Below are positions 17,475-26,082 of a stretch of 64,000 nt of DNA, one piece after another. The stretch is from NCBI GenBank assembly GCA_964389025.1, contig CAYMCQ010000002.1:1-64000 (forward strand), written 5' to 3'. The stretch comes from CAYMCQ01 sp964389025. Lineage in GTDB: Bacteria; Verrucomicrobiota; Verrucomicrobiia; Limisphaerales; CAYMCQ01. Every line of letters begins with the position of its first letter. The first letter of the stretch is position 1. Both the position numbers and the translations under genes were made by a program. The notes beneath the pieces were generated by a model, which made no database searches, was not told where the DNA came from, and saw only the letters and a list, made by a program, of their open reading frames with translations.

Positions 17475-18098
17475 ATGAAAACAAAATCAATTATAGCGAC
17501 CGGAGTGCTGCTGCTGAGCGTCTTCGCGGTTCAGTCCGAACTTGGCCCGGGAGAAGTCGCGCCGCGGAGCGATGGATTCATCCGCGACTGGCTGCTGTTG
17601 GCCCCCATCCAGTTGGCATCGGACAGCGACGGCGCGGAGGCCATCGACAAAAATCAACTCCCGGACGAAGGGCTTGTGAAGCCCAAAGCGGGAGACAAAG
17701 TGACAGTGGACGGCAAGGAATTGACCTGGAAGAAAGTTAAAGCCACTGATTACCTTTTGGATCTGAATGCGATTCTCGCCAGGGAGACGGAAAAGACGGT
17801 TGGCTACGCCGTGAGTTACGTTCGCACCGAAGCGGCGCGGACCAATTTACACCTGAAGATGGGCAGCAACGACCAGGGGAAAGTCTATCTCAACGGGAAG
17901 CCCTTGCTGAAAGCCACCGACCCGCGCACTCTGGATCAAGACACTGACATCGCCCGCAACGTCACGCTGAACGAAGGAGTGAACGTGGTGGTCTTCAAAA
18001 TCTTCAACGAAGGAGGAAGTGATTGGCAGGGCTGTTTGCGTTTCACGGATGCGAGAGGCAAGGCTGTCACAAACATCGTCATCCGGCTGGAGCCGTAA
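17475..18098 (+). CDS. secreted jelly-roll-like protein, 207 aa
   Basis: Signal peptide MKTKSIIATGVLLLSVFAVQ, then a single beta-rich domain. The segment GYAVSYVRTEAARTNLHLKM through GSNDQGKVYLNGKPLLK to NEGVNVVVFKIFNEGGSDWQ and CLRFTD matches the carbohydrate-binding, jelly-roll-like accessory domain often found on verrucomicrobial glycosidases and esterases. Here it occurs without a catalytic partner. It is convergent with the ceramidase-like gene. A GGATAA sequence lies shortly before the ATG. Ligand unknown. Confidence 0.72.
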   Translation: MKTKSIIATGVLLLSVFAVQSELGPGEVAPRSDGFIRDWLLLAPIQLASDSDGAEAIDKNQLPDEGLVKPKAGDKVTVDGKELTWKKVKATDYLLDLNAILARETEKTVGYAVSYVRTEAARTNLHLKMGSNDQGKVYLNGKPLLKATDPRTLDQDTDIARNVTLNEGVNVVVFKIFNEGGSDWQGCLRFTDARGKAVTNIVIRLEP

Positions 18099-18104
18099 CT
18101 CCGG

Positions 18105-19433
18105 TTATCGGGCCGGCCCGGATAGTTTTCGGGCGGCCTCGCCGGCCTTTGAGGCGAGCAGGCTGCCCAATCCGGGGCCGTAGTAGGAGCGTTCGTCCAC
18201 TTCGTAGCCGCCGTGGAGATATTCCTTCTCGTTCACGATGTAGCCGAGGTAATCGTTCGCCAGGCCGATGGTGAGAACGTTTTTGAATCCGGCGGCGGCG
18301 ACCTGTTTGTGCGTGTCGAGGCCGACTTCGCAGATCGGTTCACCGGGCAGACCGGCCAGTGCCGTATCACCAATCCGCAGCACTTGAATTTCCGCCTGCC
18401 TTGGGAGCGCTGCGAGGGCGAGCGGCTCATAGGATTTGTAAGGCCCGTTCCGCGCGCCAGGGCTGAACCCAATCGGCGGCAGCTCCGGCGTCATCCGCAC
18501 GATGCCGATGCGTTGGTTTGATTTGGTCTCGATCCCTTTCGCGACGACTTGTGCGCGCCGGGCCAGACGCGTCCCGTAATCTTTGACCCGCTCGAACTCA
18601 TCCGCGCCTTTGGCGCCGTCGGGTGACTGGTCGCCCTCCGCTCCGTTGCAGTAGAGCGCCACCGCGCCGGGGAACGCCGCTTCGAGCGCCTGCTGCAAAA
18701 CGCCTGGCCACTCGGCGGAGATCAGCATGTTGGAAGCGCCAAGCAATGTTGGGTGCGTGGCGAAGTGGACAAGCAGCGCGCGGCATTTGCCATCGTTTCC
18801 GTCCACGCGCAGGACGGACAGTATCGGGTTCAACGCCGCCGTCTCTCCGGCGGTCTTACGGGCCTCGTTGTCGTAATGCCAGCGGCGGTTGCGCGTAAAT
18901 CCTTCCAAGCGCTCAGAGCCGAAGCCTACTCGGGCCGGGGCCATGTTTTTGGCCGCAGTGTGCAGTCCCGCGGCGATGGCACTGCTCATGACGTCAATGA
19001 CGGCTGGGTCGCACTCGCCAAACTGTAACTGCCAGAATTTTTCCGGGAAGATGGAAGGGCCATCGTGAGTATGGGAGGCGCACAGGAAAAGGGTGTCCAC
19101 GGTAAGCCCGAGATCGGCGGCCTTCTGGAGGGCCTGCTGCTTGAGTTGAGGCGTGATGGAACGGAGGTCGCACGTGACCAGGGCCATTGACTTCTTGCCG
19201 TCGCGAAAGAACAGCACCTTCGCGTGCAACGGGTCATGCACGCCCGTCGAAGGTTGGCCTTTGCGGGCACCGTAACCGGCCAGTGGCACCTTGTAACCCG
19301 ACACGTCCGGTGTGATGTCGCAGCTTGCCACGCCAACATCAAGCGCATTCGCAGACGCGGCAGCCAGGAATGAACCGAGGCAGACGACTGCGGTGACGGA
19401 GTAAGAACGAAGCGTGACGATCATTCTTTCCAT
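18105..19433 (-). CDS. secreted neutral/alkaline ceramidase-like protein
   Basis: About 442 aa with a signal peptide ending around AAASANA. The N-terminal domain of the neutral/alkaline non-lysosomal ceramidase family is evident: DVGVASCDITPDVSG, PLAGYGARKGQPSTGVHDPL, VTCDLRSI, and the metal-binding CASHTHDGPS. In Verrucomicrobiota and Planctomycetes such proteins rarely act on ceramide; they are generic secreted hydrolases, so the substrate is open. The start at 19433 is one of three possible (19463, 19433, 19424). Confidence 0.82.
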   Translation of the reverse strand: MERMIVTLRSYSVTAVVCLGSFLAAASANALDVGVASCDITPDVSGYKVPLAGYGARKGQPSTGVHDPLHAKVLFFRDGKKSMALVTCDLRSITPQLKQQALQKAADLGLTVDTLFLCASHTHDGPSIFPEKFWQLQFGECDPAVIDVMSSAIAAGLHTAAKNMAPARVGFGSERLEGFTRNRRWHYDNEARKTAGETAALNPILSVLRVDGNDGKCRALLVHFATHPTLLGASNMLISAEWPGVLQQALEAAFPGAVALYCNGAEGDQSPDGAKGADEFERVKDYGTRLARRAQVVAKGIETKSNQRIGIVRMTPELPPIGFSPGARNGPYKSYEPLALAALPRQAEIQVLRIGDTALAGLPGEPICEVGLDTHKQVAAAGFKNVLTIGLANDYLGYIVNEKEYLHGGYEVDERSYYGPGLGSLLASKAGEAARKLSGPAR

Positions 19434-19499
19434 AAGATTTCCGGCATCACGGGCAACTCTCATTAAAAGTTAAGCACTTCGCTAAACCTCAATGATAAA

Positions 19500-19577
19500 T
19501 GGTCGGGGCGGCGGGATTTGAACCCGCGACCTCTTGCACCCCAAGCAAGCGCGCTAGCCGGGCTACGCTACGCCCCG
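19500..19577 (-). tRNA. tRNA-Pro (anticodon GGG)
   Basis: Read on the minus strand: acceptor CGGGGCG pairs with CGCCCCG, followed by A and an encoded CCA. The anticodon arm is CTTGC-TTGGGGT-GCAAG, giving anticodon GGG, and the T-arm is built on GGTTCAAAT. Length is 78 nt. Its 3' end (19496-19522 on the plus strand) is repeated at 9424 and 15667, consistent with use as an integration target. Confidence 0.93.
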
Positions 19578-19651
19578 AACCATTGCCACCGTTGGCGTGG
19601 AGATAGTATGGAGGCGGAGCGTGGATTCAACAAGTTTCGGGAGCGCGGCGT

Positions 19652-19744
19652 GTCTTAATCGTAATCCTTCTCTTAATCTTAATCTCAACGTGCTGCGATT
19701 CACACCGCGATGATTACGATTAAGAGAAAGATTAAGATTAAGAA
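19652..19744. repeat. imperfect palindrome of ATTAAGATTAAGA words
   Basis: The left arm TTAATCGTAATCCTTCTCTT + AATCTTAATC is mirrored by the right arm GATTACGATTAAGAGAAAGA + TTAAGATTAAGAA. It lies between the tRNA gene and the CBS gene. Confidence 0.7.
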
Positions 19745-19755
19745 CTGGAAAAACC

Positions 19756-20205
19756 TCAGCCCAAGTAGCCGCCGGAAATATATTCCTCCATCTGCCGGAT
19801 CGTCGCGTTCTGTGTGGAGATGATCCAGTTGACCAGGTCGCCGATCGAAACAACACCGACAAGTTTTTCGCCGTCCAGCACGGGCAAGTGCCGGATGCGA
19901 TGCTCGGTCATCAACCTCATGCAATCCTCGATGGAATGATTGGGCGTGACGGAAATGACCGGCGTGGAAATGATTTCTTTGACCAGCGTGTCTTTCGAGG
20001 ATTTTCCGCGCAACGCGATCTTCCGCGTGTAATCACGTTCGGACAAAACGCCGACAAGTTTTTCGCCGGACATCACGAGCAGCGCGCCGATATTTTTGTG
20101 CGCCATCAATTTGATTGCCTCGAAAACGGTTTTCTCGGGATCAATTGACCAGATGTTTCGCCCTTTGTTTTGCAGAATTGCGCCTACTGGAAAACTCGTT
20201 GTCAT
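19756..20205 (-). CDS. CBS-domain pair protein
   Basis: 149 aa holding two tandem CBS motifs: TVFEAIKLMAHKNIGALLVM...GVLSERDYTRK and SIEDCMRLMTEHRIRHLPVL...GVVSIGDLVNW. Such stand-alone Bateman modules bind adenine nucleotides and act as energy sensors. The start at 20205 (MTTSFPVGAIL) is preferred because the module starts soon after; 20247 is also open. No partner domain or adjacent effector is visible. Confidence 0.88.
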   Translation of the reverse strand: MTTSFPVGAILQNKGRNIWSIDPEKTVFEAIKLMAHKNIGALLVMSGEKLVGVLSERDYTRKIALRGKSSKDTLVKEIISTPVISVTPNHSIEDCMRLMTEHRIRHLPVLDGEKLVGVVSIGDLVNWIISTQNATIRQMEEYISGGYLG

Positions 20206-20303
20206 TGGCGATGGGTGAATATCGCGCTGCCGGACGATTGGTTTCAAGAAGTATTTTTGCCGAACTTAGCAGCGTTTAGGAACGAATTGTCACGAATCTT
20301 GTG

Positions 20304-20360
20304 GCGGCGGTCCGCGTTCGCCGCTAACCTGCAAAGACTGCGACGGTCACAGACCGCCGC
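20304..20360. repeat. GGCGGTC/GACCGCC inverted repeat
   Basis: GCGGCGGTC (20304-20312) pairs with GACCGCCGC (20352-20360), with further GCG-rich pairing inside. It lies 19 bases before the methyltransferase start codon and could affect its expression. Confidence 0.5.
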
Positions 20361-20378
20361 TAAAACTGTTTACAAACT

Positions 20379-21590
20379 ATGGATACTCTTTCGACTGTCT
20401 TTCTGAAACCCGGCCAGGCCGACCGCATCATTGCAGGCCATCCCTGGATTTATCACGGAACACTCGCGCGGCTCAATCGCCCGACGCCCGACGGCGAAAT
20501 CGTTGAGATCAAAGACGACCGGGCGCATTTCGTCGGCGTCGGCTTCTACAATTCAAGATCCAAAATCTACGTCCGCGTCCTTTCGCATGAACGCGTTGCG
20601 ATTGACGAAGCCTTTTTCGAAACGCGCATCCGCGCCGCGCTCGAAGTCCGAAAAAAACATCTGCCCGATGCCACTTCCTTCCGCGTCGTGAATGCCGAAA
20701 GCGATTTTCTCAGCGGTCTTATCGTGGACAAATACGAAGACGTTCTCGTCCTGCAAACTTCCGCGCTCGGCATGGATCAGCGCAAGCCAATGATTCTTTC
20801 TGTGCTGAAAAAAATCTTTTCGCCACGCGCAATCGTCGAACGGAACGAAATGGCGTCGCGAAAATTCGAAGGCTTGCCTGATGCGAACGGAGTTCTTGAA
20901 GGCGAGTTCACCGGCACCGTTCCGATCAAACTCAACGGACTTTCGTTCGAAGTGGATTTGATCGGCGGACACAAGACCGGTTTGTATCTCGACCAACAGG
21001 TCAATTACCAGCGCGTCGCCGAACTCGTGGCCAAGACGCGCGGCGCGCAAGTGCTGGACTGTTTTTCATTTCTCGGCGGGTTCGGGTTGCACGCAGCCCG
21101 CGCAGGGGCGGCGCACGTCCACATGCTTGACCAAAGCGAAGCCGCCATCGCAGCAGCGAAAAAGAACGCGGAAACAAACGGTCTCGTGGAAAAATGCTCC
21201 TTTGAAATCGTGAATGTTTTCGACTGGCTCAAAGGCCAGACCATCACACAGCCGCATGAAAAGCTCGTTCCACGATTTGATTTCATCGTCCTCGACCCGC
21301 CGTCGTTCACGCGGAACCGCGCCGCGATTCCCGATGCGCTGCGCGGCTACAAGGAGATTCATCTGCGCGCGTTGAAACTTTTGAAACCCGGCGGAACCCT
21401 CGCCACGTTCTGCTGCTCGCATCATATTGACGCAGTGACTTTTCAGGATGCAATCCTGTCCGCAGCCTATGACGCGCGGAAAATTCTCCGCCGCGTCACA
21501 ACTTTCAGCCAATCACCAGACCATCCGATCATTCCAATGATTCCAGAGACGGAATATTTGAAGGGCTTTGCGTTTGAGTTGGTGCGGTGA
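20379..21590 (+). CDS. class I rRNA large-subunit methyltransferase, RlmI-like
   Basis: 403 aa. It has an N-terminal PUA-like domain (FLKPGQADRIIAGHPWIYHG), a central RlmI-type domain with GLYLDQQVNYQRVAE, then a SAM-binding Rossmann fold (VLDCFSFLGGFGLHAARAGA, HMLDQSEAAIAAAKKN) and the catalytic FIVLDPPSFTRNR loop, ending with ATFCCSHHID, whose CC pair holds the likely catalytic Cys. The family makes m5C in 23S rRNA (m5C1962 in E. coli). The PUA domain and order of motifs fit well; the exact target base is inferred. Confidence 0.9.
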   Translation: MDTLSTVFLKPGQADRIIAGHPWIYHGTLARLNRPTPDGEIVEIKDDRAHFVGVGFYNSRSKIYVRVLSHERVAIDEAFFETRIRAALEVRKKHLPDATSFRVVNAESDFLSGLIVDKYEDVLVLQTSALGMDQRKPMILSVLKKIFSPRAIVERNEMASRKFEGLPDANGVLEGEFTGTVPIKLNGLSFEVDLIGGHKTGLYLDQQVNYQRVAELVAKTRGAQVLDCFSFLGGFGLHAARAGAAHVHMLDQSEAAIAAAKKNAETNGLVEKCSFEIVNVFDWLKGQTITQPHEKLVPRFDFIVLDPPSFTRNRAAIPDALRGYKEIHLRALKLLKPGGTLATFCCSHHIDAVTFQDAILSAAYDARKILRRVTTFSQSPDHPIIPMIPETEYLKGFAFELVR

Positions 21591-21652
21591 TTTGAAATGG
21601 AGCTTCTTGCTACACGCCCGCCCGTGGAATGTCGAAGCCTCCTATGAACGGT

Positions 21653-21692
21653 CTTTACGTTTCAACGTTTTGACGTATTAACGTATCAACGA
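21653..21692. repeat. short ACGTTTCAACGTTTT tandem repeat
   Basis: About four degenerate 8-9-base units (TTTACGTTTCAACGTTTTGA, then CGTATTAACGTATCAACG) occur directly before the start of the hydroxy-acid oxidase gene, so they lie in its leader. Confidence 0.55.
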
Positions 21693-21701
21693 TTACCACT
21701 C

Positions 21702-22778
21702 ATGGACGCGCTCAATCTTTTCGAACTCGAACAGGTCGCGAAAGAAAATTTGCCGCAGACGGCTTACGACTATTATCGAAGCGGGGCGTGGGATGAAATC
21801 ACGCTCCGGGAAAATCGCGAGGCGTTTGAAAGGCTGCGGGTTCATTACCGCGTTTGCATTGACGTGAGCCAGCGGGATTTGTCGGTGACGTTGTTCGGCC
21901 AGAAAATTTCCATGCCCATTCTGATCGCGCCGACGGCGTTTCATCGGCTCGCGACACCCGATGGTGAATTGGCAACGGTGCGCGCCGCGGGATCGTGCGG
22001 AACGATCATGGTTTTGAGCAGTCTATCGAACACGCGCGTTGAGGATGTCGTCGCAGCGGCAACTGGCCCGGTTTGGTTTCAACTTTACATCAACAAAGAC
22101 CGTGAGTTCACGCGCGAGCTTGTGGCACGCGTAGGAGCTGCGGGCTGCAAGGCGCTGATGCTGACGGTGGACACGCCGGAGTGGGGACGACGCGAGCGCG
22201 ACGTGAAAAATAATTTTCATCTGCCGGAAGGTTTGTGCGCGATAAATCTGGTTCCGTCCAATCAGCGTGGCGAAATGATCGGGCAAAGCGGGGCAGGGAT
22301 GGGGCAGGCGTTCACCTGGATGCTCGATGCATCGGTGTCGTGGAAGGACGTGGAATGGCTTTGCTCGCTGACAAAACTTCCGGTCGTGATCAAAGGAGTT
22401 TGCCGCGCGGATGACGCGAAAAAATCCCTCGATTACGGAGTGAAGGGAATCGTCGTTTCAAATCATGGCGGCCGCCAGATGGACACTGCACCGGCGACGA
22501 TTGAAGTGTTGCCAGCTATTGCCGAAGCGGTCGGCGGAAAAATCCCGCTGTTGCTGGACGGCGGGGTGCGTCGCGGAGTTGACGTGCTCAAGGCCATTGC
22601 GCTGGGAGCGTCTGCTGTTCAAATCGGCCGTCCGGTTTTGTGGGGATTGGCTGCGGGCGGACAAAGCGGCGTCGAACTCGCGCTGAAAATATTGCGGGAC
22701 GAATTTGATCTGGCGCTGGCACTGGCCGGATGTCAGAACATCAGGGCGATCAGCCGCGACCTCGTTTCGCCGACTTAG
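21702..22778 (+). CDS. FMN-dependent alpha-hydroxy-acid oxidase
   Basis: 358 aa, the standard size for the lactate/glycolate oxidase family. N-terminal ARTAYDYY-like segment (ENLPQTAYDYYRSGAWDE), FMN-binding ILIAPTAFHRLA, the Tyr in WFQLYI, and the C-terminal core: LPVVIKGV (Lys), the catalytic base in SNHGGRQMD, and LLLDGGVRRGVDVLKAIALG phosphate-binding loop with GRPVLWGLA. It oxidises a 2-hydroxy acid, glycolate or L-lactate being most likely. Its last bases overlap the signal peptidase gene on the other strand. Confidence 0.92.
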   Translation: MDALNLFELEQVAKENLPQTAYDYYRSGAWDEITLRENREAFERLRVHYRVCIDVSQRDLSVTLFGQKISMPILIAPTAFHRLATPDGELATVRAAGSCGTIMVLSSLSNTRVEDVVAAATGPVWFQLYINKDREFTRELVARVGAAGCKALMLTVDTPEWGRRERDVKNNFHLPEGLCAINLVPSNQRGEMIGQSGAGMGQAFTWMLDASVSWKDVEWLCSLTKLPVVIKGVCRADDAKKSLDYGVKGIVVSNHGGRQMDTAPATIEVLPAIAEAVGGKIPLLLDGGVRRGVDVLKAIALGASAVQIGRPVLWGLAAGGQSGVELALKILRDEFDLALALAGCQNIRAISRDLVSPT

Positions 22779-23338
22779 TGAACGAGCATTCCGAGAATGT
22801 TTTGCCGCGGAACAACCCCGTAGTATCGGCTGTCGAGGCTGTTTTTGCGGTTGTCACCGAGCACAACAAATTCGCCATTGCCGCAGCGGATCGTTTGCTG
22901 ACGCTGTTTGTAGAGAAAAGTTTCTGTGTTGCGTCCCAAGTAAGGTTCGCGGAGTTTTTTTCCGTTCACATAGACGGCGCCGGACTTGAAGGAAACAGTG
23001 TCGCCATCCTTTGCGACGATTCGTTTGACGGAAAAATCCATGTCGGTCGGGTCGCGAATCACAACAACCTCGTATCGCTCCGGTTCGCGGAGATGATAAA
23101 TCCAGCGGTTCAATAAATAATAATCCTGGTTTTGCAATGTCGGTGCCATGCTCGTGCCCACGACTTCAACCGAAGTCACGACGTATTGCCTCACCGCGAG
23201 GTAGCATGTGATCGCAAGTAAAACGACTGATGCAATCTGGAAGATGGAAGTTTTCGCAGAGGGGTTTTTTGGGGCCGTGCGCGAAAATTGGCGGCGGACT
23301 GATTTTTCTTCGTAAACGCTGTCTAAATACGTTGCCAT
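22775..23338 (-). CDS. lepB: signal peptidase I
   Basis: 187 aa. One N-terminal transmembrane helix (IASVVLLAITCYLAVRQYV) is followed by the S26 catalytic elements: Ser in VVGTSMAPTLQNQDYYLLN (box B) and the general-base Lys in VKRIVAKDGDTV (box D), then box E FVLGDNRKNSLDSRYYGVV. It removes signal peptides from exported proteins at the inner membrane. Its stop overlaps the end of the oxidase gene by four bases on the opposite strand. Confidence 0.95.
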   Translation of the reverse strand: MATYLDSVYEEKSVRRQFSRTAPKNPSAKTSIFQIASVVLLAITCYLAVRQYVVTSVEVVGTSMAPTLQNQDYYLLNRWIYHLREPERYEVVVIRDPTDMDFSVKRIVAKDGDTVSFKSGAVYVNGKKLREPYLGRNTETFLYKQRQQTIRCGNGEFVVLGDNRKNSLDSRYYGVVPRQNILGMLVH

Positions 23339-23555
23339 ATCGTTTAGCTCCCAAGCAACTTATTGTTCTGTGGCATCACACGCTATCGGGGTGGAACAAG
23401 TAAATTTCCACCGGGAAAACTACTAAAGGTTTTCGTGTTTGGTTTCGGCCTTAGTCGGCCATGGGGGAATTTTTTTGTAAAGGAAAAAATTATGATCTCT
23501 AAAATTATGATCCCGAATTCCACGTCAGCCAATCCCTCGACAAGTGCCAACAGGC

Positions 23556-24866
23556 TTACAACTCGGTCCACGAAGATGCGACGAGTCCCAGCGAGATTGG
23601 GGCCTTGAGAAGGCTTTCGTCGAAATGAAACCTGAAATGTCCGTTCATGAAGATCGAATAGACCATGCAGGAGCCTTGGAAGTCGTAAACATCGTTGCCG
23701 CCGCCGCCAATTTTGAACGCGGCATTCGGCGCATAGACGGTTCCAAGATATTCCGCATTGCCGCCCCATGTCAGACCTGTGTTCGTCGGCAAGCCGTAGT
23801 ATTGAAAGCTTATCGCCGCTCCTGTGGTATTCACTTTGGTGAACGTCGCATCGGAGCCGCCGACAAAAATCTTCAACGTTCCGCCGGGAGCGATGTAAAT
23901 GAATGAGCTGCCTTGCATTAAAACATTTCCTGTCACATAAAGCGTCGCAGTGGCCCCCGGTTGAACGATCATGCTGTCGGGGCTTTTAAGGTTCAACGTA
24001 TTCAGAATGTAACTGTCGCTTCCCAGCACGTAAGTGTAGTTCGTTCCATTCACAGTTCCGCCCACTGGAGTCGTTCCGCTTGAATACGGCGCGAGCACGT
24101 CCAGAAATTCGAGGTTCATGTCATCGGAGAACCAGCCGGGCTTGATGCCTGTGTTACCGCCGTCCACCCATGCGGCATCACCGACCGAACCGTTCGCCCC
24201 GATGCTCGGATAACCAAACGGCCCGGTTCGAACTTTGCCTTTGATGTTTCCATTGCCGACATTGAGGTCATTCGTAATTCCGGAATTGCTGGCCACGTCT
24301 CCATGATCCAGGGCCTTGGCGGGATCGTATTTGCCGTCGGTGCTGAAGTTGGGATCGGTCGAATCATAGCTGTCGGTCTCGATGTTGTTTCCTTTGAAGT
24401 CAATCGTCGTCTGTGCGGCCATGCTCGCCGTGAACGCGACGGAATTGGTAGTCGTCACTCGAATGACTCTCGTCAGCGGAACGGAACTCAACGGAACGGT
24501 CACATATCCCGTCGAGTAAATCACCGGCAATGGTTCGTCCGTGAAAACAACATCGTAATAACCGCCTTTCAAGGTGCGGCGCGCCGTCCGATAAAACCCG
24601 TCCGAGAATGTCCAACCGTTGGCTTCACGCGGCGCGTTGGTTCTGAACGCCGTAGGATTCAAATGCGCCAGCACTTCCTCGACGCCCGCTTCAGCCATCG
24701 CGATGGCCGCGTTCCATGATTGTGACCTGGCGACGGACAAATTCTGCGACGCCGTTATCATGAGGATTGAGGGCAGAATGACGAATAGAACTATTGCAAT
24801 GACCCACAAGGTTGCGATCAAAACGCTTCCTTGAATCCGGCTTCGCGGGTTGGTGCGGCAGTTCAT
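23556..24866 (-). CDS. PilX/GspK-like prepilin-associated protein
   Basis: 436 aa. The N-terminus RIQGSVLIATLWVIAIVLFV is a prepilin-type helix (cleavage after Gly, but without Glu+5), as in PilX/GspK-like minor pilins, followed by MAEAGVEEVL. The remainder is Gly/Asn/Thr-rich beta structure (such as GSVGDAAWVDGG, GNVLMQGSSFIYIAPGG) resembling the DUF7305-type ice-binding/adhesion-like domain. It is the third gene of a minor-pseudopilin operon on the minus strand, beginning six bases after the preceding stop. It may be assembled at the tip of a type II secretion or type IV pilus-like fibre. Confidence 0.75.
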   Translation of the reverse strand: MNCRTNPRSRIQGSVLIATLWVIAIVLFVILPSILMITASQNLSVARSQSWNAAIAMAEAGVEEVLAHLNPTAFRTNAPREANGWTFSDGFYRTARRTLKGGYYDVVFTDEPLPVIYSTGYVTVPLSSVPLTRVIRVTTTNSVAFTASMAAQTTIDFKGNNIETDSYDSTDPNFSTDGKYDPAKALDHGDVASNSGITNDLNVGNGNIKGKVRTGPFGYPSIGANGSVGDAAWVDGGNTGIKPGWFSDDMNLEFLDVLAPYSSGTTPVGGTVNGTNYTYVLGSDSYILNTLNLKSPDSMIVQPGATATLYVTGNVLMQGSSFIYIAPGGTLKIFVGGSDATFTKVNTTGAAISFQYYGLPTNTGLTWGGNAEYLGTVYAPNAAFKIGGGGNDVYDFQGSCMVYSIFMNGHFRFHFDESLLKAPISLGLVASSWTEL

Positions 24867-24872
24867 GGTGTA

Positions 24873-25454
24873 TCAAGGTTTATTGCGTAAAACAATCTGC
24901 GTGGTCTGCACGCTTTCCGTGTTCAATTGTTTCCCTTGCAGCACCCGCGAGCATTTCCAGTTGACCGAAATCATTTTGCACTGCGCAAGATCCGTGGTGG
25001 CCGTGAAGTTGTTGGTGCCAGGCTGGGGATGTCGCTGGAACATTTGAAACCTCAACGATTCGCACGATCTCAACAAAACTTCAGGCGTCGCGCCAATCGG
25101 CCGCTCCCGAGTAAACTCGCGTGTGACAGGCGACCACGAAACCTTCAACGTTTCGCCATCCTTATCCACAAACGTCAGTTCGTTTGTCTGGAAGCTGGTC
25201 AACGCAGCCATCTGCCGGATTTCCTTCGTCATGTGGTCCAGCGTATTTCGGCTGTTCATGTCCAGATCAATGTAATTCGAAATCGCCGCGAAACTTTTTG
25301 AGCTGTAGAGGAAAAGCATACCTGCGGCTGTCATGACCATCGAGCCGATTGCCACAGCCACTAATAATTCAACGAGCGTCATCCCACGGCGCGACATCAC
25401 GGGATGTTTGTCGCCGAGGCACCGGCTCAGTTGGACTTGTTTGGGCAGCTTCAT
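24873..25454 (-). CDS. PilW-like minor pseudopilin
   Basis: 193 aa with a prepilin peptidase site RRG^MTLVELLVAVAIGSMVM (Glu+5 present) and a typical hydrophobic helix. Residues after the helix have the mixed alpha/beta character of GspJ/PilW. It begins directly after the preceding stop (TAAATG), so it is translationally coupled to the PilV-like gene. A later ATG at 25397 would give a more usual short leader (MSRRG). Confidence 0.85.
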   Translation of the reverse strand: MKLPKQVQLSRCLGDKHPVMSRRGMTLVELLVAVAIGSMVMTAAGMLFLYSSKSFAAISNYIDLDMNSRNTLDHMTKEIRQMAALTSFQTNELTFVDKDGETLKVSWSPVTREFTRERPIGATPEVLLRSCESLRFQMFQRHPQPGTNNFTATTDLAQCKMISVNWKCSRVLQGKQLNTESVQTTQIVLRNKP

Positions 25455-25928
25455 TTATCTCAAGAGATAGTTTTGCAGTCCGGAGCGCGCAACGTAAGTC
25501 TGCATTTCCCGCTTACGCAGAACATTGCCAGAAGTCCACGTCACCTCGACCGTGATGACGCGCATGTTGGTCCGATACGCCGCAGGCAAATTTGTGGGGA
25601 TGGACTTCGTGATCTTGCCGGTATAGACAGTGCCGGCAGAATTCGAACTCTTGCCGCTGGGATCGTAATACTCGATGAAGTTCGCCGGCACATAAACGGG
25701 ATCGGGACTAGCGCTTAAAAGCTGACTCCACCGATAGAGCCGGATGGTTTCCATCCGCTGAACAAGAATCTGCGTGGCGCGCAAATTTTCACGCACGACT
25801 TTCGTGACGGCAAAGCCTGTTGCAAGCCCCGCGTAAAGCCCGACAAAGACAAGGCTGATCAGCGAGACAGCAAAGACAGTCTCGACAAGCGTCATCGCAC
25901 GAGTTTTTTTCCGACAGGTCAGCTTCAT
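25455..25928 (-). CDS. PilV/GspI-like minor pseudopilin
   Basis: 157 aa. Prepilin leader MKLTCRKKTRA^MTLVETVFAVSLISL: the -1 residue is Ala instead of the usual Gly, which prepilin peptidases tolerate in some systems. The ATG at 25928 is chosen because TTGGAG lies about seven bases upstream; an ATG at 25940 would add four residues. It leads a three-gene minor pseudopilin operon, divergent from the pseudopilin cassettes downstream at 26.4 and 28.5 kb. Confidence 0.82.
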   Translation of the reverse strand: MKLTCRKKTRAMTLVETVFAVSLISLVFVGLYAGLATGFAVTKVVRENLRATQILVQRMETIRLYRWSQLLSASPDPVYVPANFIEYYDPSGKSSNSAGTVYTGKITKSIPTNLPAAYRTNMRVITVEVTWTSGNVLRKREMQTYVARSGLQNYLLR

Positions 25929-26043
25929 GGTTTTCTCCAACGGGATTTACTTTAAAGCTTCATTCTAGCAGTGACAATACAGGACAGGCACTAAGTTTCC
26001 CCCGGGTTGTTCCGGGGCAAAATTCGCAACCTTCCCGGGGCGG

Positions 26044-26082
26044 TTGGCGAAAGCTCCTAAAATGGGGGCGAACTGGCTTTAG
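26044..26082. promoter_or_regulatory. conserved block upstream of pseudopilin copy 1
   Basis: TTGGCGAAAG...GGGGGCGAACTGGCTTTAG matches 28282-28322 (TTGGCGAAAA...AGGGGCGAACTGTGCTTTAC) ahead of the intact pseudopilin. The 25929-26449 gap otherwise holds GC-rich runs of C and G and no gene I can support. The role may be regulatory or structural. Confidence 0.45.
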
